Positions 46,330-58,100 of a DNA stretch of 64,000 nt are shown here, piece by piece. The notes below the pieces were generated by a model. It did no database searches. It worked only from the letters and a program-made list of their open reading frames with translations, and was not told the origin of the DNA. The position numbers were made by a program, and so were the translations under genes. Origin of the DNA: Xestospongia bergquistia (taxonomy: Eukaryota > Porifera > Demospongiae > Haplosclerida > Petrosiidae); assembly GCA_963965975.1 (NCBI GenBank), contig OZ014419.1:2170001-2234000 (forward strand). Direction: 5' to 3'. Positions within the stretch are counted from its first letter, which is position 1; every line of letters begins with the position of its first letter.

Positions 46330-49300
46330 TTATTCTGTAGATTTATATCTATAACAACATTGACATGGGATCCAGGCTGGACAGAGAGATTCAACTTGAG
46401 TTCTGGTGTCAGCATTATTTAGAAATACTAAAAGAGAAACTCAATAAACAAATAATTGAAGGAGTACATTATTTACCATCTACAAGAGTGCTCATTTTGA
46501 TTCCCCAATCTACAATCCCAATCTGGTCTTGGACTGAGTCTGACAATTCAAACAATTCACTCACAACTACATCTTCTTTCTCCATTTGATATGTACAAGA
46601 GTCTAAGTTGACACAGAGACAGTAGATATTATTGTACTATGTAAGTGGGTCTATTATGAATTATGGCTGTCTACGATGTCTTGGGTCTCAGACTCGTCTG
46701 AAGACCAAATTTGGCAGTGGTTATCAATTGAAGTTTCATTTTAGTCCTGGTAAAGTAGGAGATGTGGAGAGATTTATTCAGACTAACATCAGATCAGTGA
46801 GATACTTAGAGACTTATGCTGGTAAGACAAAAAGACAAATAACACAACTACAATATCACTCTCTTTATTTACCAATACGTGTACACAAATGATCAGCTTC
46901 TTCCATAGCATGAGTTGTTAAGATCACATTTCTACTATCTTTCACTTTCTCTATCACTTCCCACACCTGACGATGTGATGCAGGATCCAGACCTGTAGTA
47001 GGTTCATCCAAGATAAGGATATCAGGACTACCAATACAGGCCATAGCAACAGAGAGACGACGTCTCATACCTCCTGAAAGAGCTTTGGATTTCTCTTACG
47101 AGCATCATAAAGATTGACCTGAACAACACAAACAATACTAGTTGCTTAAAAGGTACAACAAGTTCTCTCTTAGTATTAAAAAGTAGATAGATATTAAGTA
47201 ATATAGTGGAATCTATTACTTTACAAAAATAATATTTTCTGTTTAGATTTACATAATTGAGCAGCTTATAAAGTGTCTTAAAAAGTTTTCATTGTTAAAT
47301 TCAAATAATGTCTCTGATGGACAGTATTATATAGTACTTTAATCCACCCATTGTTAAAGTTACCTACCTGTCTAAGTGCTTTCTCCACTACTCTTCCAGC
47401 TTGACCTAACTTTACTCCTTTCAATCTAGCATAAAACAGGAGATGTTCCTCAGCAGTTAGTTCGGGATATTGGATATCAAATTGAGGACACACACCCAAA
47501 TGATGATAAATATCAGACATCTAGATAATTAAATATTATAATTATAGTGATACACCAATAACCAATATTACCAGTGTAGCAAGATCATAACCACCAATTT
47601 TAGCAGTACCAGAGGTTGGTTCATAACTTTGTAATAACAAAAATTAAACACAACTAATTATAATTTTAAACTAAACCCATTTACTAATATATTGTTATAT
47701 AGCATGTCTTACCATTGGGTCCTAGTAGACCAAAACATTCATTACGATTTACAGCTAATGAGAAAGAATGAACTGCTACATGAGGGAGTTTACCCCCTGA
47801 TCCAGGATACTAATAAGACAGGTAATGTTTGTATTGTCTACATTAATCTTACCTCTTTTCTTAATTGGAAAATAGTAACAGGAGCATAGTGTGAATTAAA
47901 CTCAGTACTTAACATTTCCTCTTCCTGTTGTACATCCTCATCAACTACATCATCAAAGTTAACAGAAAGACTATTTCCACGACTGACCTGAAGGAAAAAC
48001 CATAATTAAAAGCTGAATGTACTAGTTTATTAATATCACAATTATACTTTACACTGTTAATAATAAGTATTATATTGACTTACTGTAGATCTTACTGGAA
48101 GCATCTCTTTAGAATCACAACCATGTTTTAAACCTGCTTTCTTAAGTAGCCAAAGAAAACCATGATAAATAGCTGTGTGTGTGTATGAGAGAGATCCTAT
48201 AGATTAATGTAAACATTTCTTACCTATAATAGGAAAAAATGGACTCTTTCTTACTCCATATTCACTAGGTAACACATATGACAAATATACACTGACAAAC
48301 ATTAACAAAACAGTAGATCCAGCTAGATACAATATTGCTGTGGTAACAAGATTTAACCCACTTTAGCTGAGAGAATGTTAATATCTTAACATTGATAATT
48401 AGAACAAGCTCCTATCATATAGAATAGTAATCTAGAGAACAGTAAGTATGATCATAACTGAGAAAGATGACATAAAATGACAATAACAAATTATATTTGA
48501 TAATTTACTTAAAAGGATGTCTTTGTTATTACAATTTTTTTAGTTTTATATTTTCACTTTTAGTTGTATAAACATCAACTAATATGTCAATAAACAGTTC
48601 AGTTTGTACAATAACAATAATCATTGCTACTGTTATAAATCATAGTAAATAGTACATATATACTGTACAGTAGTTATTTCATTAATACACATATAATGTG
48701 ACTGATTATTACATCTCTATGATCTTTGATCTACTAGTCCACTCTATTAATCTCTTCCATCCACTATCCATAACATTCATCCTTTCCTACCTGAGTGAAT
48801 AATCTTACTCTCCATATAAGGGAGAAGATAGCAATAACAATAGCAATCACAGTATATAGAGTATAATTAAATATATATGTAACAGTCCAATAAGTCGTTT
48901 TATTGAGACCATTTTGTTCCATTATAATAATATCAATACTACCCACAATATTAGTATTACTTGTAATGCAATTGTACCTTTATATTGACATTTATTATTA
49001 AATCAAAGAAGGTAGCATGACCATCTCTTAAAGCTCTAACTTGAAATAGTTCTTACAAAATTTTGAGACACAGACTGTACAAGAAATATATTAGTACAAA
49101 TACTAGAGAACAGTAAGTATGATCATAGCTAGTCACATATAGTGTGACTGATTATTATATCTCTTACCTATAAAATGCAAATGGTGGATACATCATGTAT
49201 AATGGAAATGGAGTCTTATCTATAGGTAACACCTACATATAACAATAAATTATTGTATCATATCTTCATTAATACCTGAAGTAGCTCCAATGACAAAGCT

Positions 49301-49990
49301 ACTAGTACTCCAGCTATAACGAAGATATAACCTATTATAGTTGATGTATGTGGACTATTAAAGAAATTGGAAAAGAGAAAACCCAACACAACTTGAGAAT
49401 GTCCCTATAACAACAGAATAATAACAAGTAGTACAGGAGTGGTCTAAAAGAACAGATGAAATCATTATGTTCTTTGATCTACTAGTCCACTCTGTCAGTC
49501 TCTTCCATCCACTATGTAGTCTTAACAAGATGGTAAACATGACCATCTCTTAAAGGTCTAACTTGAGATAGTTCTGTACTAAGATTGAGCTCAATTCCTA
49601 TATAGCAAAGGGTTTTGTTTTAAGCAATCTTGTTAAATTATACAATAAATACAATACCTTCTTTGTAAGTCACTAGAAGAGTTTTGAAATTGTTTAAATG
49701 CAGGGAGATCTCTTACTGAATATAAATTGAGTTCATTAGCAATAATAGTATAATCAAGATTTAATGACTTGTCTGTCTCATTGAGTGCATTAATAAAAAA
49801 TAGCACCACAAGGTTTGACCTGTGGATGAGAGGAAGAAGGGAGGGCGAGAGAACAGTGCTAGATTTAGTACACTTTTTATTGCTAACTTACTTCATTGAA
49901 CTTTCTATTTTTTACATTCTCCAATGTAGCATTATATTGAGCTTGTGATTGAGCACACACTTTATAAATTCTAAAGTATAGAAATGGAAA
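46330..49990 (-). pseudogene. ABCA half transporter, copy g, with microinversion and Walker A deletion
   Basis: Lies directly upstream of receptor D. The C-terminal exons begin at 46330. The exon after the NBD is inverted at about 46645-46825 and reads on the plus strand. The NBD exon (46865-47090) keeps [13 protein letters not shown], but one T is lost near 47092, just before LSGGM. The Q-loop exon (47370-47520) is present. The second Walker A exon is cut at about 47626: GLYEPTSG is left but AGKTT is gone. Membrane exons follow in disturbed order (48200-48420, then 48780-48920, then 49150-49440), ending in extracellular-domain exons at 49500-49990. Clearly dead. Confidence 0.85.
46645..46825 (+). 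other. microinverted ABCA exon
   Basis: The plus-strand frame here reads [20 protein letters not shown], the exon that is on the minus strand at 35450-35640, 39290-39490 and 55510-55710. The sequence on both sides is still in normal orientation, so about 180 bases carrying one exon and its splice edges were flipped in place. Confidence 0.85.
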
Positions 49991-50580
49991 AGATATTTGG
50001 TAGTAGTCCCAGCTGTCCAGGAAGTTGTACAATTTCTAACTATTTAGCTTATTACTATTCTTATCTTCCTCCTCATCATTTATATCCTCCTTATTTAACT
50101 TCATCATATCCTCAACAATGTTCAATGATTAATGAGAAAGCTGATCATGAATGCAAGTAACTTCTTGTTCTGGATACATATCACATGTCTATAAAATAAA
50201 ATCTATTTATTAAGACATAAAGATATAATATATAATGTTGGATATACCACAACTATTGATATATTCTTTTAAAAACTAATTGTGCTTGTATTTTCAAAAC
50301 ATCCTCTGTTAGAAAAGAATTGACATTGTCTTGAGGTAGAGTTATAAAATCATCATGGATACCTCCCCTTATAAATGTTGTGTTGATAAGGGGAAGTTTA
50401 CCATGTGTCAGATCATACATGATTTCAAAACAGTTTTTTTTACTTTTTACAAAAATGTTTTGTTTTTAATAAAACTAACAATATTTACTAATCTTAAATT
50501 ACAATATTTGTTTAGATACATTAACTACAACAACTTTGTATAAAACTAAATATAATAATTAACAACATATTACTGATATA
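49991..50580. other. receptor 3' flank with an inverted cysteine-module scrap
   Basis: At 50000-50140 the plus strand reads SPSCPGSCTISNY and SSYPQQCSMINEK, the same module found on the minus strand at 14950-15090. From about 50200 the sequence matches the 3' flank of receptor copy A. The interval contains the conserved stem-loop at 50365-50393. Confidence 0.5.
50365..50393. repeat. conserved small stem-loop behind receptor copy E
   Basis: CCCCTTAT at 50365-50372 pairs with ATAAGGGG at 50386-50393. Third occurrence of this element. Confidence 0.6.
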
Positions 50581-51542
50581 TTACATACACTCATATACAC
50601 TGGTATCTACTGGTAATTGACACTCATCATAAATATCATCAGTTGGTTTAGACTGATGTAGACTGTAGGGCTCACAGACTTTCATTTCAATATCTTCATC
50701 AGGTCTATAGATAGACAGTGTATGAGTTAACACAACATAACAGAAATATGACAACTTACCTACTATCTGTTTGATGTTGAACTTTAGTGGTAGCAATGAC
50801 TGGTTCACTGAGTCTGTAACAAATAAAGAACAATTATTGTTTATGATCAATATTAATAATATCCATACTGTCTAATGTAAATAAATTATAAGATATTTCC
50901 AACAATACTAACTATCACTACAATCAACATTATACCAACTAGTACACCCAGTACAGTGATAGTACTACTATTAGACAAAGTAACTGAAAAGAAAATAATA
51001 ACTTCTAGATTGTCTACAATTACCTTCATTAGTACAAATAGTTGATTCTTATATTAACAATTACTGTCCATAGTCCATAACCATTAACAGTATAACCACG
51101 TACACCAAACAGATAACAGCTGTTACCTATCAGATCACTTATAGTCACATTTATACTACTTGTATTAGTTTTTATCAATGGACTAAACTCATCATTAGGA
51201 GAACAACTACCATTAGACTGATGACTATTGTACCCTATCTCATATGTGATAATAGAATAGTCTACAGGAATATAACTAGGTACACTCCATGAGATAACAG
51301 CCCATGCAGTAGGCATAAAACTGGATAGTGTACTAACTCGACCAGGAACTGAGTACAAAGTATAATTGTTGTTCACTAGAACTGACAATGTACTTACCAG
51401 TTCCAATCTGTACTTCAATAGGATCACTGAAGGGACCTCTTCCAATAGAGTTCACACCAGCTACACTCATGTTATATACATTACCAAATACTAGATCATT
51501 CACAATGACATATCTCTCACTATTGGTCAGGTTGTATGTCAC
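50581..51542 (-). pseudogene. 3' part of Ig/FN3 receptor, copy E
   Basis: Keeps the tail (DIYDECQLPVDTSVYECM, stop at 50581), the transmembrane exon (about 50865-50980), the last FN3 (51040-51390) and half of the previous FN3, which is cut at about 51540 inside the MTYNLT strand. All upstream exons are missing. The break coincides with the start of the unrelated 51.5-54.8 kb insert. The reading frame of what is left is open and the tail is conserved, so the truncation seems recent. Confidence 0.8.
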
Positions 51543-51598
51543 TTCTTATAAACGTTAATTACAACAACTTCCTCTATTTATAACTAAACTTAATTACC

Positions 51599-51929
51599 GG
51601 ATTTGTGTCAATAGTCCAGCTCACTACAATGCCAAAGGACCAACATTAGGCAAATGGATGATCTTCAAACACATCTCCAGGTCTGGGGGGCAATAAGTCA
51701 GGCTGTGGTATCTAGTGAACTGGGAGTTACTGCCGCTAAAGTCTCGACAATGAAAGTCAACCCAAATTCTTCAAACCCAAATATAAAAGAGATATGTGTG
51801 TATACTACAGCAGAAGATAGATATGAGGTTGTTATGAAGTTAAATCCTTATGTATGTGAGACAATATGATATAAAATTGATGCAGAGACTTGTGCTGGGA
51901 GATATGCTTGTCATGTGATGGTAAAGTAA
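51599..51929 (+). pseudogene. UPF0696/DUF1917-like (C11orf68 type) gene remnant
   Basis: The plus strand shows, in order, SPAHYNAKGPTLGKWMIF (frame 1), then WGAISQAVVSSELGVTAAKV and EICVYTTAEDR (another frame), then YKIDAETCAGRYACH. Order and spacing agree with the GKWM/LF, LG..AKVST, ICVYT and YKTD..T.AG.YA blocks I recall for the UPF0696/DUF1917 family. There is a frameshift near 51685 and a TGA at 51867 between the last two blocks, with no introns, so this is an inactive, possibly retroposed, copy. The family's function is not known. The assignment rests on remembered motifs. Confidence 0.55.
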
Positions 51930-52329
51930 CGTTGAGGACACTGGAATGGAATAAAGGTAATCCAAAATTTAAAGAGTAATTGCATTGTTCTCTGAAGATC
52001 AAAGTTTTGTGTATTTTTAATATTTCATGTAGACTGGTCCCATTAATTTTGTTGAAAATATAATGTTTGAAAAAAATTATAAATGATGATTATTGGATGA
52101 AAGTAGTAATGACAGTTGGTATGAACACATTTAATGACTACATAATCAATAAAATTGTTGTAACAAAGTGTATTATCTGGACAGTCCATTGATTCGTTAT
52201 CTATTCATTGTCACAAGTTATGTAACTATTAATAAGTAGTAGGTGGAGCTCTAATTAATTTTTATTATCCTATACACCACATGTGGTCCTCACTGAATAT
52301 GTCATCTAACACAAAACTCTGTTATCTTG

Positions 52330-52529
52330 TGAGTAGCTATAAGAAGACATGTATTAACTGATCATCTCAACAATCATTGCCCTTTAAAACTAGATACTTT
52401 CCAGTGTTGTCTATGTCATGATGTAACTAGTACTGATTGTAACATTATGACTTATCATATTTATTCTCATTACACTGGTGACAAATCCTACCACTGTCTA
52501 GACTGTACTGGTTCATTTAGTCTATGAAG
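52330..52529 (+). pseudogene. C2H2 zinc-finger fragment
   Basis: An open frame without a start codon reads HVLTDHLNNHC, then FQCCLCH, then HIYSHYTGDKSYHCLDC, and stops at 52529. This is a C-x2-C ... H-x3-H finger followed by a TGEKPY-like linker and the first two cysteines of a second finger. No splice context was recognised, so it is probably a remnant of a zinc-finger gene. Confidence 0.5.
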
Positions 52530-53170
52530 ATAACCTTAAGACATGTTGTGTGTGTCATCAAGTCAAGACATCTGTCTAACAAACAGTCAACCAGTTGAGT
52601 ACAACATCATTGGCCACACCCAATTCTATTGACCATAAACTGCACTCTTGTACCACAAATACCTAACGTTGTCTCTACTTTAAATGTATCATTTAATGCA
52701 ATTCCAATTAAAACTGTTTTATTGCCAAACTTTATATTTTTATATTTACCATAAATAAAATTGTATATTTGCTATTTAGACATGTCACTGCATTACATGT
52801 GAATATATTGCCACCAGCATATATCATCAAGTAGTAGCACTTATAATGCAGAGAGGAAGATCTTTGAGTTAGAAGGTGACAACAATTGTTCAGTCTCTTC
52901 GATCTGTATGGATCTCGTCCAGTTTGTTGATATCTTGTGAGAGTGTGCTGAACTTTGTAAACATACAATAAACAAGTTAAATGGTAAATAAACATTTTAA
53001 CAATTAAAAACCCATAATAAAAATAATAATCTAAAAAGAACTTGATTAAAATTAACACTAAAACAGAAATTAAGATTTCAAATAGGTAAAAAGTCCAATG
53101 AAAGAATTAACCGTTACTGTATCATCAGCACGCGACTAGGGAGGAACAGCAAACGCGTGACCTGTCATTA

Positions 53171-53180
53171 TGGCGGGAAA
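53171..53180 (+). promoter_or_regulatory. E2F-like site
   Basis: TGGCGGGAAA, flanked by ACGCGTGACC upstream and CACGCGT downstream. A similar cluster recurs at 54801-54830 in the same orientation. No gene start is visible beside it. Confidence 0.35.
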
Positions 53181-53991
53181 ATATAACAGCAGCACACGCG
53201 TACAACAAAAACGCTTACAAGAATAGCAAAACACTTTAATAGGTTTTTAATTTAATTATTAAAAAAGATTTTAATTAAATAATTTAGCTTTTTGTTAAAA
53301 AAATATTAATGATAATATGATCTAAAGAAATGTTAAAATTAGTAAGATGTTAAAATTATTAAGATGATACAATAGTTGTAAAAAGATTAGTAAAAATTCA
53401 GTATGATTGTAGTTGTTTAGTAACTAAGATAAAAATTGAATTCTAAAAATAATTCAATTTTCAAAGCTATATTAAATCTAGAATGTCACTTTTCGAATTT
53501 CAATGTGTCAATTTTGATTAGTGATCAACTTAAACTATAACTGAAATTAAGATAATTGAGTTTGACAAATTTTAGTGAAAACTATATTTTTTGAGAAGTG
53601 ATTAAAAACAATATACTGACAAACTATAAAGAAAAAGATGAAAAAAATTACAATAAGAAAGAAAGAAAAAATTGCAATGAAAAGAAAATTAAAAAAAAAA
53701 ACTTAAAATAAGACAGTTTCAGTAGTTGAAAGTCCCCAAGAGTCCAGTCACTTCACAAGTAGAGAACATAGAGAAAGAAAGAGAGAGTTAGTTGTAACAA
53801 CTGGATTGCTAAAGAATGAATGAGATGAATGGAAAGACAGCTCACCTTCTTCAACAGTGCTGCTCCTGCAAGGAAAGAAAAAAGTAGTTATGAACTGAAT
53901 GGATAGAGAGTGAAGAGAGACAGAGGAAGTGAAAAGGGACCACCAACACACACACACACAGCACACACACACGCACCCTAGAAGATCAGAG

Positions 53992-54064
53992 CTCCTCCCC
54001 GCCACCTGGCGGCCTAGGATATTAAAAAAAAATTTTTTTTAGGCCGCCAGGCGGCAGGGAGGAG
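53992..54064. repeat. GC-rich 25-bp-arm hairpin
   Basis: The left arm 53992-54016 pairs with 54040-54064 at 23 of 25 positions, around an A/T-run loop. Both arms contain the CTGGCGGCCTA core. Strong cruciform or MITE-like structure. Confidence 0.85.
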
Positions 54065-54240
54065 ATAATTAATAGGATTTGTATGAGTGTGTGTATAGTG
54101 TATGGGCTGAATAGCCCAAAAAATAAAATAAAAATAAAAATTAAAAGAAGAGGAAAGAAGGCTTGAAGGAAGAAGACAGAAAAGACCAGGCAGGAGAGCG
54201 ACTCATCTTTTACATCCAGAGAACATCAGAACAGTCACGA

Positions 54241-54369
54241 GAACATCAGAGAAGAACAGTCAAGAACGTCAGAACAGTCATGAGAACATCAGAGAAGAAC
54301 AGTCAAGAACGTCAGAACAGTCATGAGAACATCAGAGAAGAACAGTCAAGAACATCAGAAAGCACCAGA
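54241..54369 (+). repeat. 43-base tandem repeat, about three copies
   Basis: Units start at 54241, 54284 and 54327 with GAACATCAGAGAAGAACAGT. A partial unit precedes them near 54200. The third unit diverges at its end. Confidence 0.85.
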
Positions 54370-54800
54370 GAGCAGCCAAGATCATCAGAGAAGAACTGTT
54401 GAGTCCTGTCGAAACGAAGAGAGAAAAAAATTTATTTGAAAATTCAAAAATCACTTGACAAAAAATTAAAAAAATAATAAAAAGTTTGAGAACAAAAAAG
54501 AAAAGAAACAGATAAAGATGACATAACTAAAAAAAAGATGATCCAGCGACGAGAGGTTATCCAACGATGAGGCGAGTTGATCCAACGAAGTACGAGATGA
54601 TCCATCGATGAGGTGAATCCTAGAGAACAAAGACGGAGAAAGAGAGTTATTTGTAACAACTGCAGAATAGATGTGGGATGGATGGATGGAGTGATAACTC
54701 ACCTTATAATAAAAGTATGGAAAATGGAGTAATTTTATAATTATCAAGAAATCTCGTCATGCTTCAAGTTGACAACCAGTCGACGCAAACTCGTGACAAA

Positions 54801-54812
54801 TTTGGCGGGAAA
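54801..54812 (+). promoter_or_regulatory. consensus E2F site
   Basis: TTTGGCGGGAAA is the textbook E2F consensus. It is followed by ACACGCGTGACC. It lies at the border where the ABCA 3' flank resumes. No promoter function can be shown. Confidence 0.4.
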
Positions 54813-54860
54813 TAACTACACGCGTGACCAACATTAATTGATTTTTAATTGATGTGATCC

Positions 54861-55187
54861 CATTTTTTCCTTTAAGATTCTAAAGTTTTTCTGTTTAATT
54901 TTTACTTTAATCCTTTAAATACAATTTTGTCAATGACATAGTTTATAAAATAATCAAATTTCAATCTTTATACTTAATTTGCCAGTTATTTTTTAAAAAT
55001 AACATGGATACACTAAATACTATTGTCTCACAATGTAATTTAACAGAACAGTATTCTCAGATATACCTCTTATAAGTACACTGATGATACACACCTACAA
55101 TGTTAATGTTAATTTATTATTAACATTAGTACTACACACAATATAATATTATTATATTCGAGATATTCAATAAATTGATAAATAATA
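54861..55187. repeat. segmental repeat: ABCA 3' flank
   Basis: Matches 34830-35138 and 38640-38977. This confirms that the 51.5-54.8 kb insert interrupted a receptor/ABCA pair. Confidence 0.6.
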
Positions 55188-58100
55188 TTATTCTGTAGAT
55201 TTAGATCTATAACAACATTGACATGGAATCCAAGCTGGACAGTAAGAAGATTCAACTTGAGTTCTGGTATCAGCATTGTTCTTAACTATATTTAGAAATA
55301 CTAAAAGAGAAAGTCAATAAACAAGTAATTGAAGTACTACATTGTTTACCATCTTCAAGAGTGGTCATTTTAATTCCCCAATCTACAATTCCAATCTGGT
55401 CTTGGACTGAGTCTAACAGTTCAAACAATTCACTCACAATTACATCTTCTTTCTCCATTTGATATGTACAAGAATCTAAGTTGACATAGAGACAGTAGAT
55501 ATTATTGTACTATGTAAGTGGTCTAATTACCAGCATAAGTCTCTAAATGTCTCACTGATCTGATGTTAGTCTGAACAAATCTTTCTACATCTCCTACTTT
55601 ACCAGGATTACAATGAAACTTCAATTGATATCCACTACCAAATTTGGTCTTCAGACGAGTCTGAGAACCAAGACATCGTAAACGGCCATAATTCATAATA
55701 CCTGAGATAAAATAAAAAAAGACAAATAACACAATTACAGTATCACTCTCTTTATTTACCAATACGTGTACACAAATGATCAGCTTCTTCCATAGCATGA
55801 GTTGTTAAGATCACACTTCTCCCATCTTTCACTTTCTCTATCACTTCCCACACTTGACGACGTGATGCAGGATCCAGACCTGTAGTAGGTTCATCCAGGA
55901 TAAGGATATCAGGACTACCAATGCAGGCCATAGCAACAGAGAGACGACGTCTCATACCTCCTGAAAGAGCTTTGGATTTTCTCTTACGAGCATCATAAAG
56001 ATTGACCTTGACAACACAAACAATAATAGTTGCTTAAAGGTACAAGTTCTCTCTTAGTATTAGAAAGTAGATATTAAGTAATATAGTGTAATATAGTGGA
56101 ATCTATTACTTTACAAAAATAATATTTTCTGTTTAGATCTACATAATTGAGCAGCTTATAAAGTGTCTTAAAAAGTTTTCATTGTTAAATTCAAATAATT
56201 TCTCTGAAGGTATTATATAGTACTTTAATCCACCCATTGTTAAAGTTACCTACCTGTCTAAGTGCTTTCTCCACTACTCTTCCAGCTCGACCTAACTTTA
56301 CTCCTTTCAATCTAGCATAAAACAAGAGATGTTCCTCAGCAGTTAGTTCAGGATATTGGATATCAAATTGAGGACACACACCCAAATGATGATGAATATC
56401 AGACATCTAGATAATTAAATATTATAATTATAGTGATACACCAATAACCAATATTACCTGTGTAGCAAGGTCATAACCACCTATTTTAGCAGTACCAGAG
56501 GTTGGTTCATAAAGTCCAGTTAATACAGATATAAGAGTTGTTTTTCCAGCACCTTAAAAGTCAAATAAAAACATCACTTTGTAATAACAAAAATTAAACA
56601 CAGCTAATTGTAATTTTAAACTAAATCAATTACTAGTATATTGTTATATAGCATGTCTTACCATTGGGTCCTAGTAGACCAAAACATTCATTACGATTTA
56701 CAGCTAATGAGAAAGAATGAACTGCTACATGAGGGGGCTTACCCCCTGATCCAGGATACTAATAAGACAGGTAATGTTTGTATTGTCTACATTAATCTTA
56801 CCTCTTTTCTTAATTGGAAAATAATAACAGGAGCATCAAGTGAATTAAACTCAGTACTTAACATTTCCTCTTCCTGTTGAACATCCTCATCAACTTCATC
56901 ATCAATGTTAACAGAAAGACTATTTCCACGACTGACCTGAAGGAAAAATCATAATTAAAAGCTGAATATACTAGTTTATTAATAACACAATTATACTTTA
57001 CAATGTTAATAATAAGTGACTTACTGTAGATCTTACTGGAAGCATCTCTTTAGAATCACAACCACGTTTTAAACCAGCTTTCTTAAGTAGCCAAAGAAAA
57101 CCATGATAAATAGCTGTGTGTGTGTATGAGAGAGATCCTATAGATTAATGTAAACATTTCTTACCTATAATAGGAAAAAATGGACTCTTTCTCACTCCAT
57201 ATTCACTAGGTAACACATATGACAAATATACACTGACAAACATTAACAAAACAGTAGATCCAGCTAGATACAATATTGCTGTGGTAACAAGATTTAACCC
57301 ATCTTTAGCTGAGAGAATGTTAATATCATAACATTGATAACTAGAACAAGCTCCTATCATATAGAATAGTAATCTAGAGAACAGTAAGTATGATCATAGA
57401 TAGTGTAACTGATTATTATATCTCTTACCTATAAAATGCAAATGGTGGATACATCATGTATAATGGAAATGGAGTCTTATCTTCAGGTAACACCTACATA
57501 TAACAATAAATTTAAAATTATTGTATCATATCTTCATTAATACCTGAAGTAGCTCCAACGACAAAGCTACCAATACTCCAGCTATAACAAAGATATAACC
57601 TATTATAGTGGATGTACGTGGACTATTAAAGAAATTGGAAAAGAGAAAACCCAACACAACTTGAGAATGTCCCCATAGCAACAAAATAATGACAAGTAGT
57701 ACAGGAGTGGTCTAAAAGAACAGATGGAAATCATTATGATCTTTGATCTACTACTCCACTCTGTTAATCTCTCCATCCACTATCCATAACATTCATCATC
57801 TCCTACCTGAGTGAATAATCTTACTCTCCATATAAGGGAGAAGATAGCAATAACAATAGCAATCACAGTATATAGAGTATAATTAAATATATATGTAACA
57901 GTCCAATAAGTCATTTTATTGAGACCATTTTGTTCCATCATAATGAGATGACGTTCAAATTTGTCCTTAACTAGAGCAGCAATAAAAACCTGGTGAGGTA
58001 CATTACAAGTGGGTGTGGTATGTAGGTGGAGCTTACAGGAAAGATGAATGAAGTGGCAAATGGATAGAGTACGCCCCCTAATAAATTAGTAACATCTATA

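Larger units (their letters stand above)
52530..54860. other. insert with satellites and hairpin, no protein gene supported
   Basis: This interval differs from its surroundings. It holds CGCG-containing motifs, a CA repeat (about 53944-53982), a GC-rich hairpin (53992-54064), a 43-base minisatellite (54241-54369) and two related purine-rich segments (about 53755-53860 and 54610-54705). Open frames here are low-complexity. It may be a non-coding transcript or a non-autonomous element. Confidence 0.5.

Noticed and set aside
54160..54400. possible CRISPR-like array
   Set aside because: Units are contiguous 43-base tandem repeats without unique spacers, and the DNA is eukaryotic.
54163..54402. 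Arg/Glu/Ser-rich plus-strand open frame
   Set aside because: It is created by the 43-base minisatellite, which is not a multiple of three, and it has no homologous or coding features.
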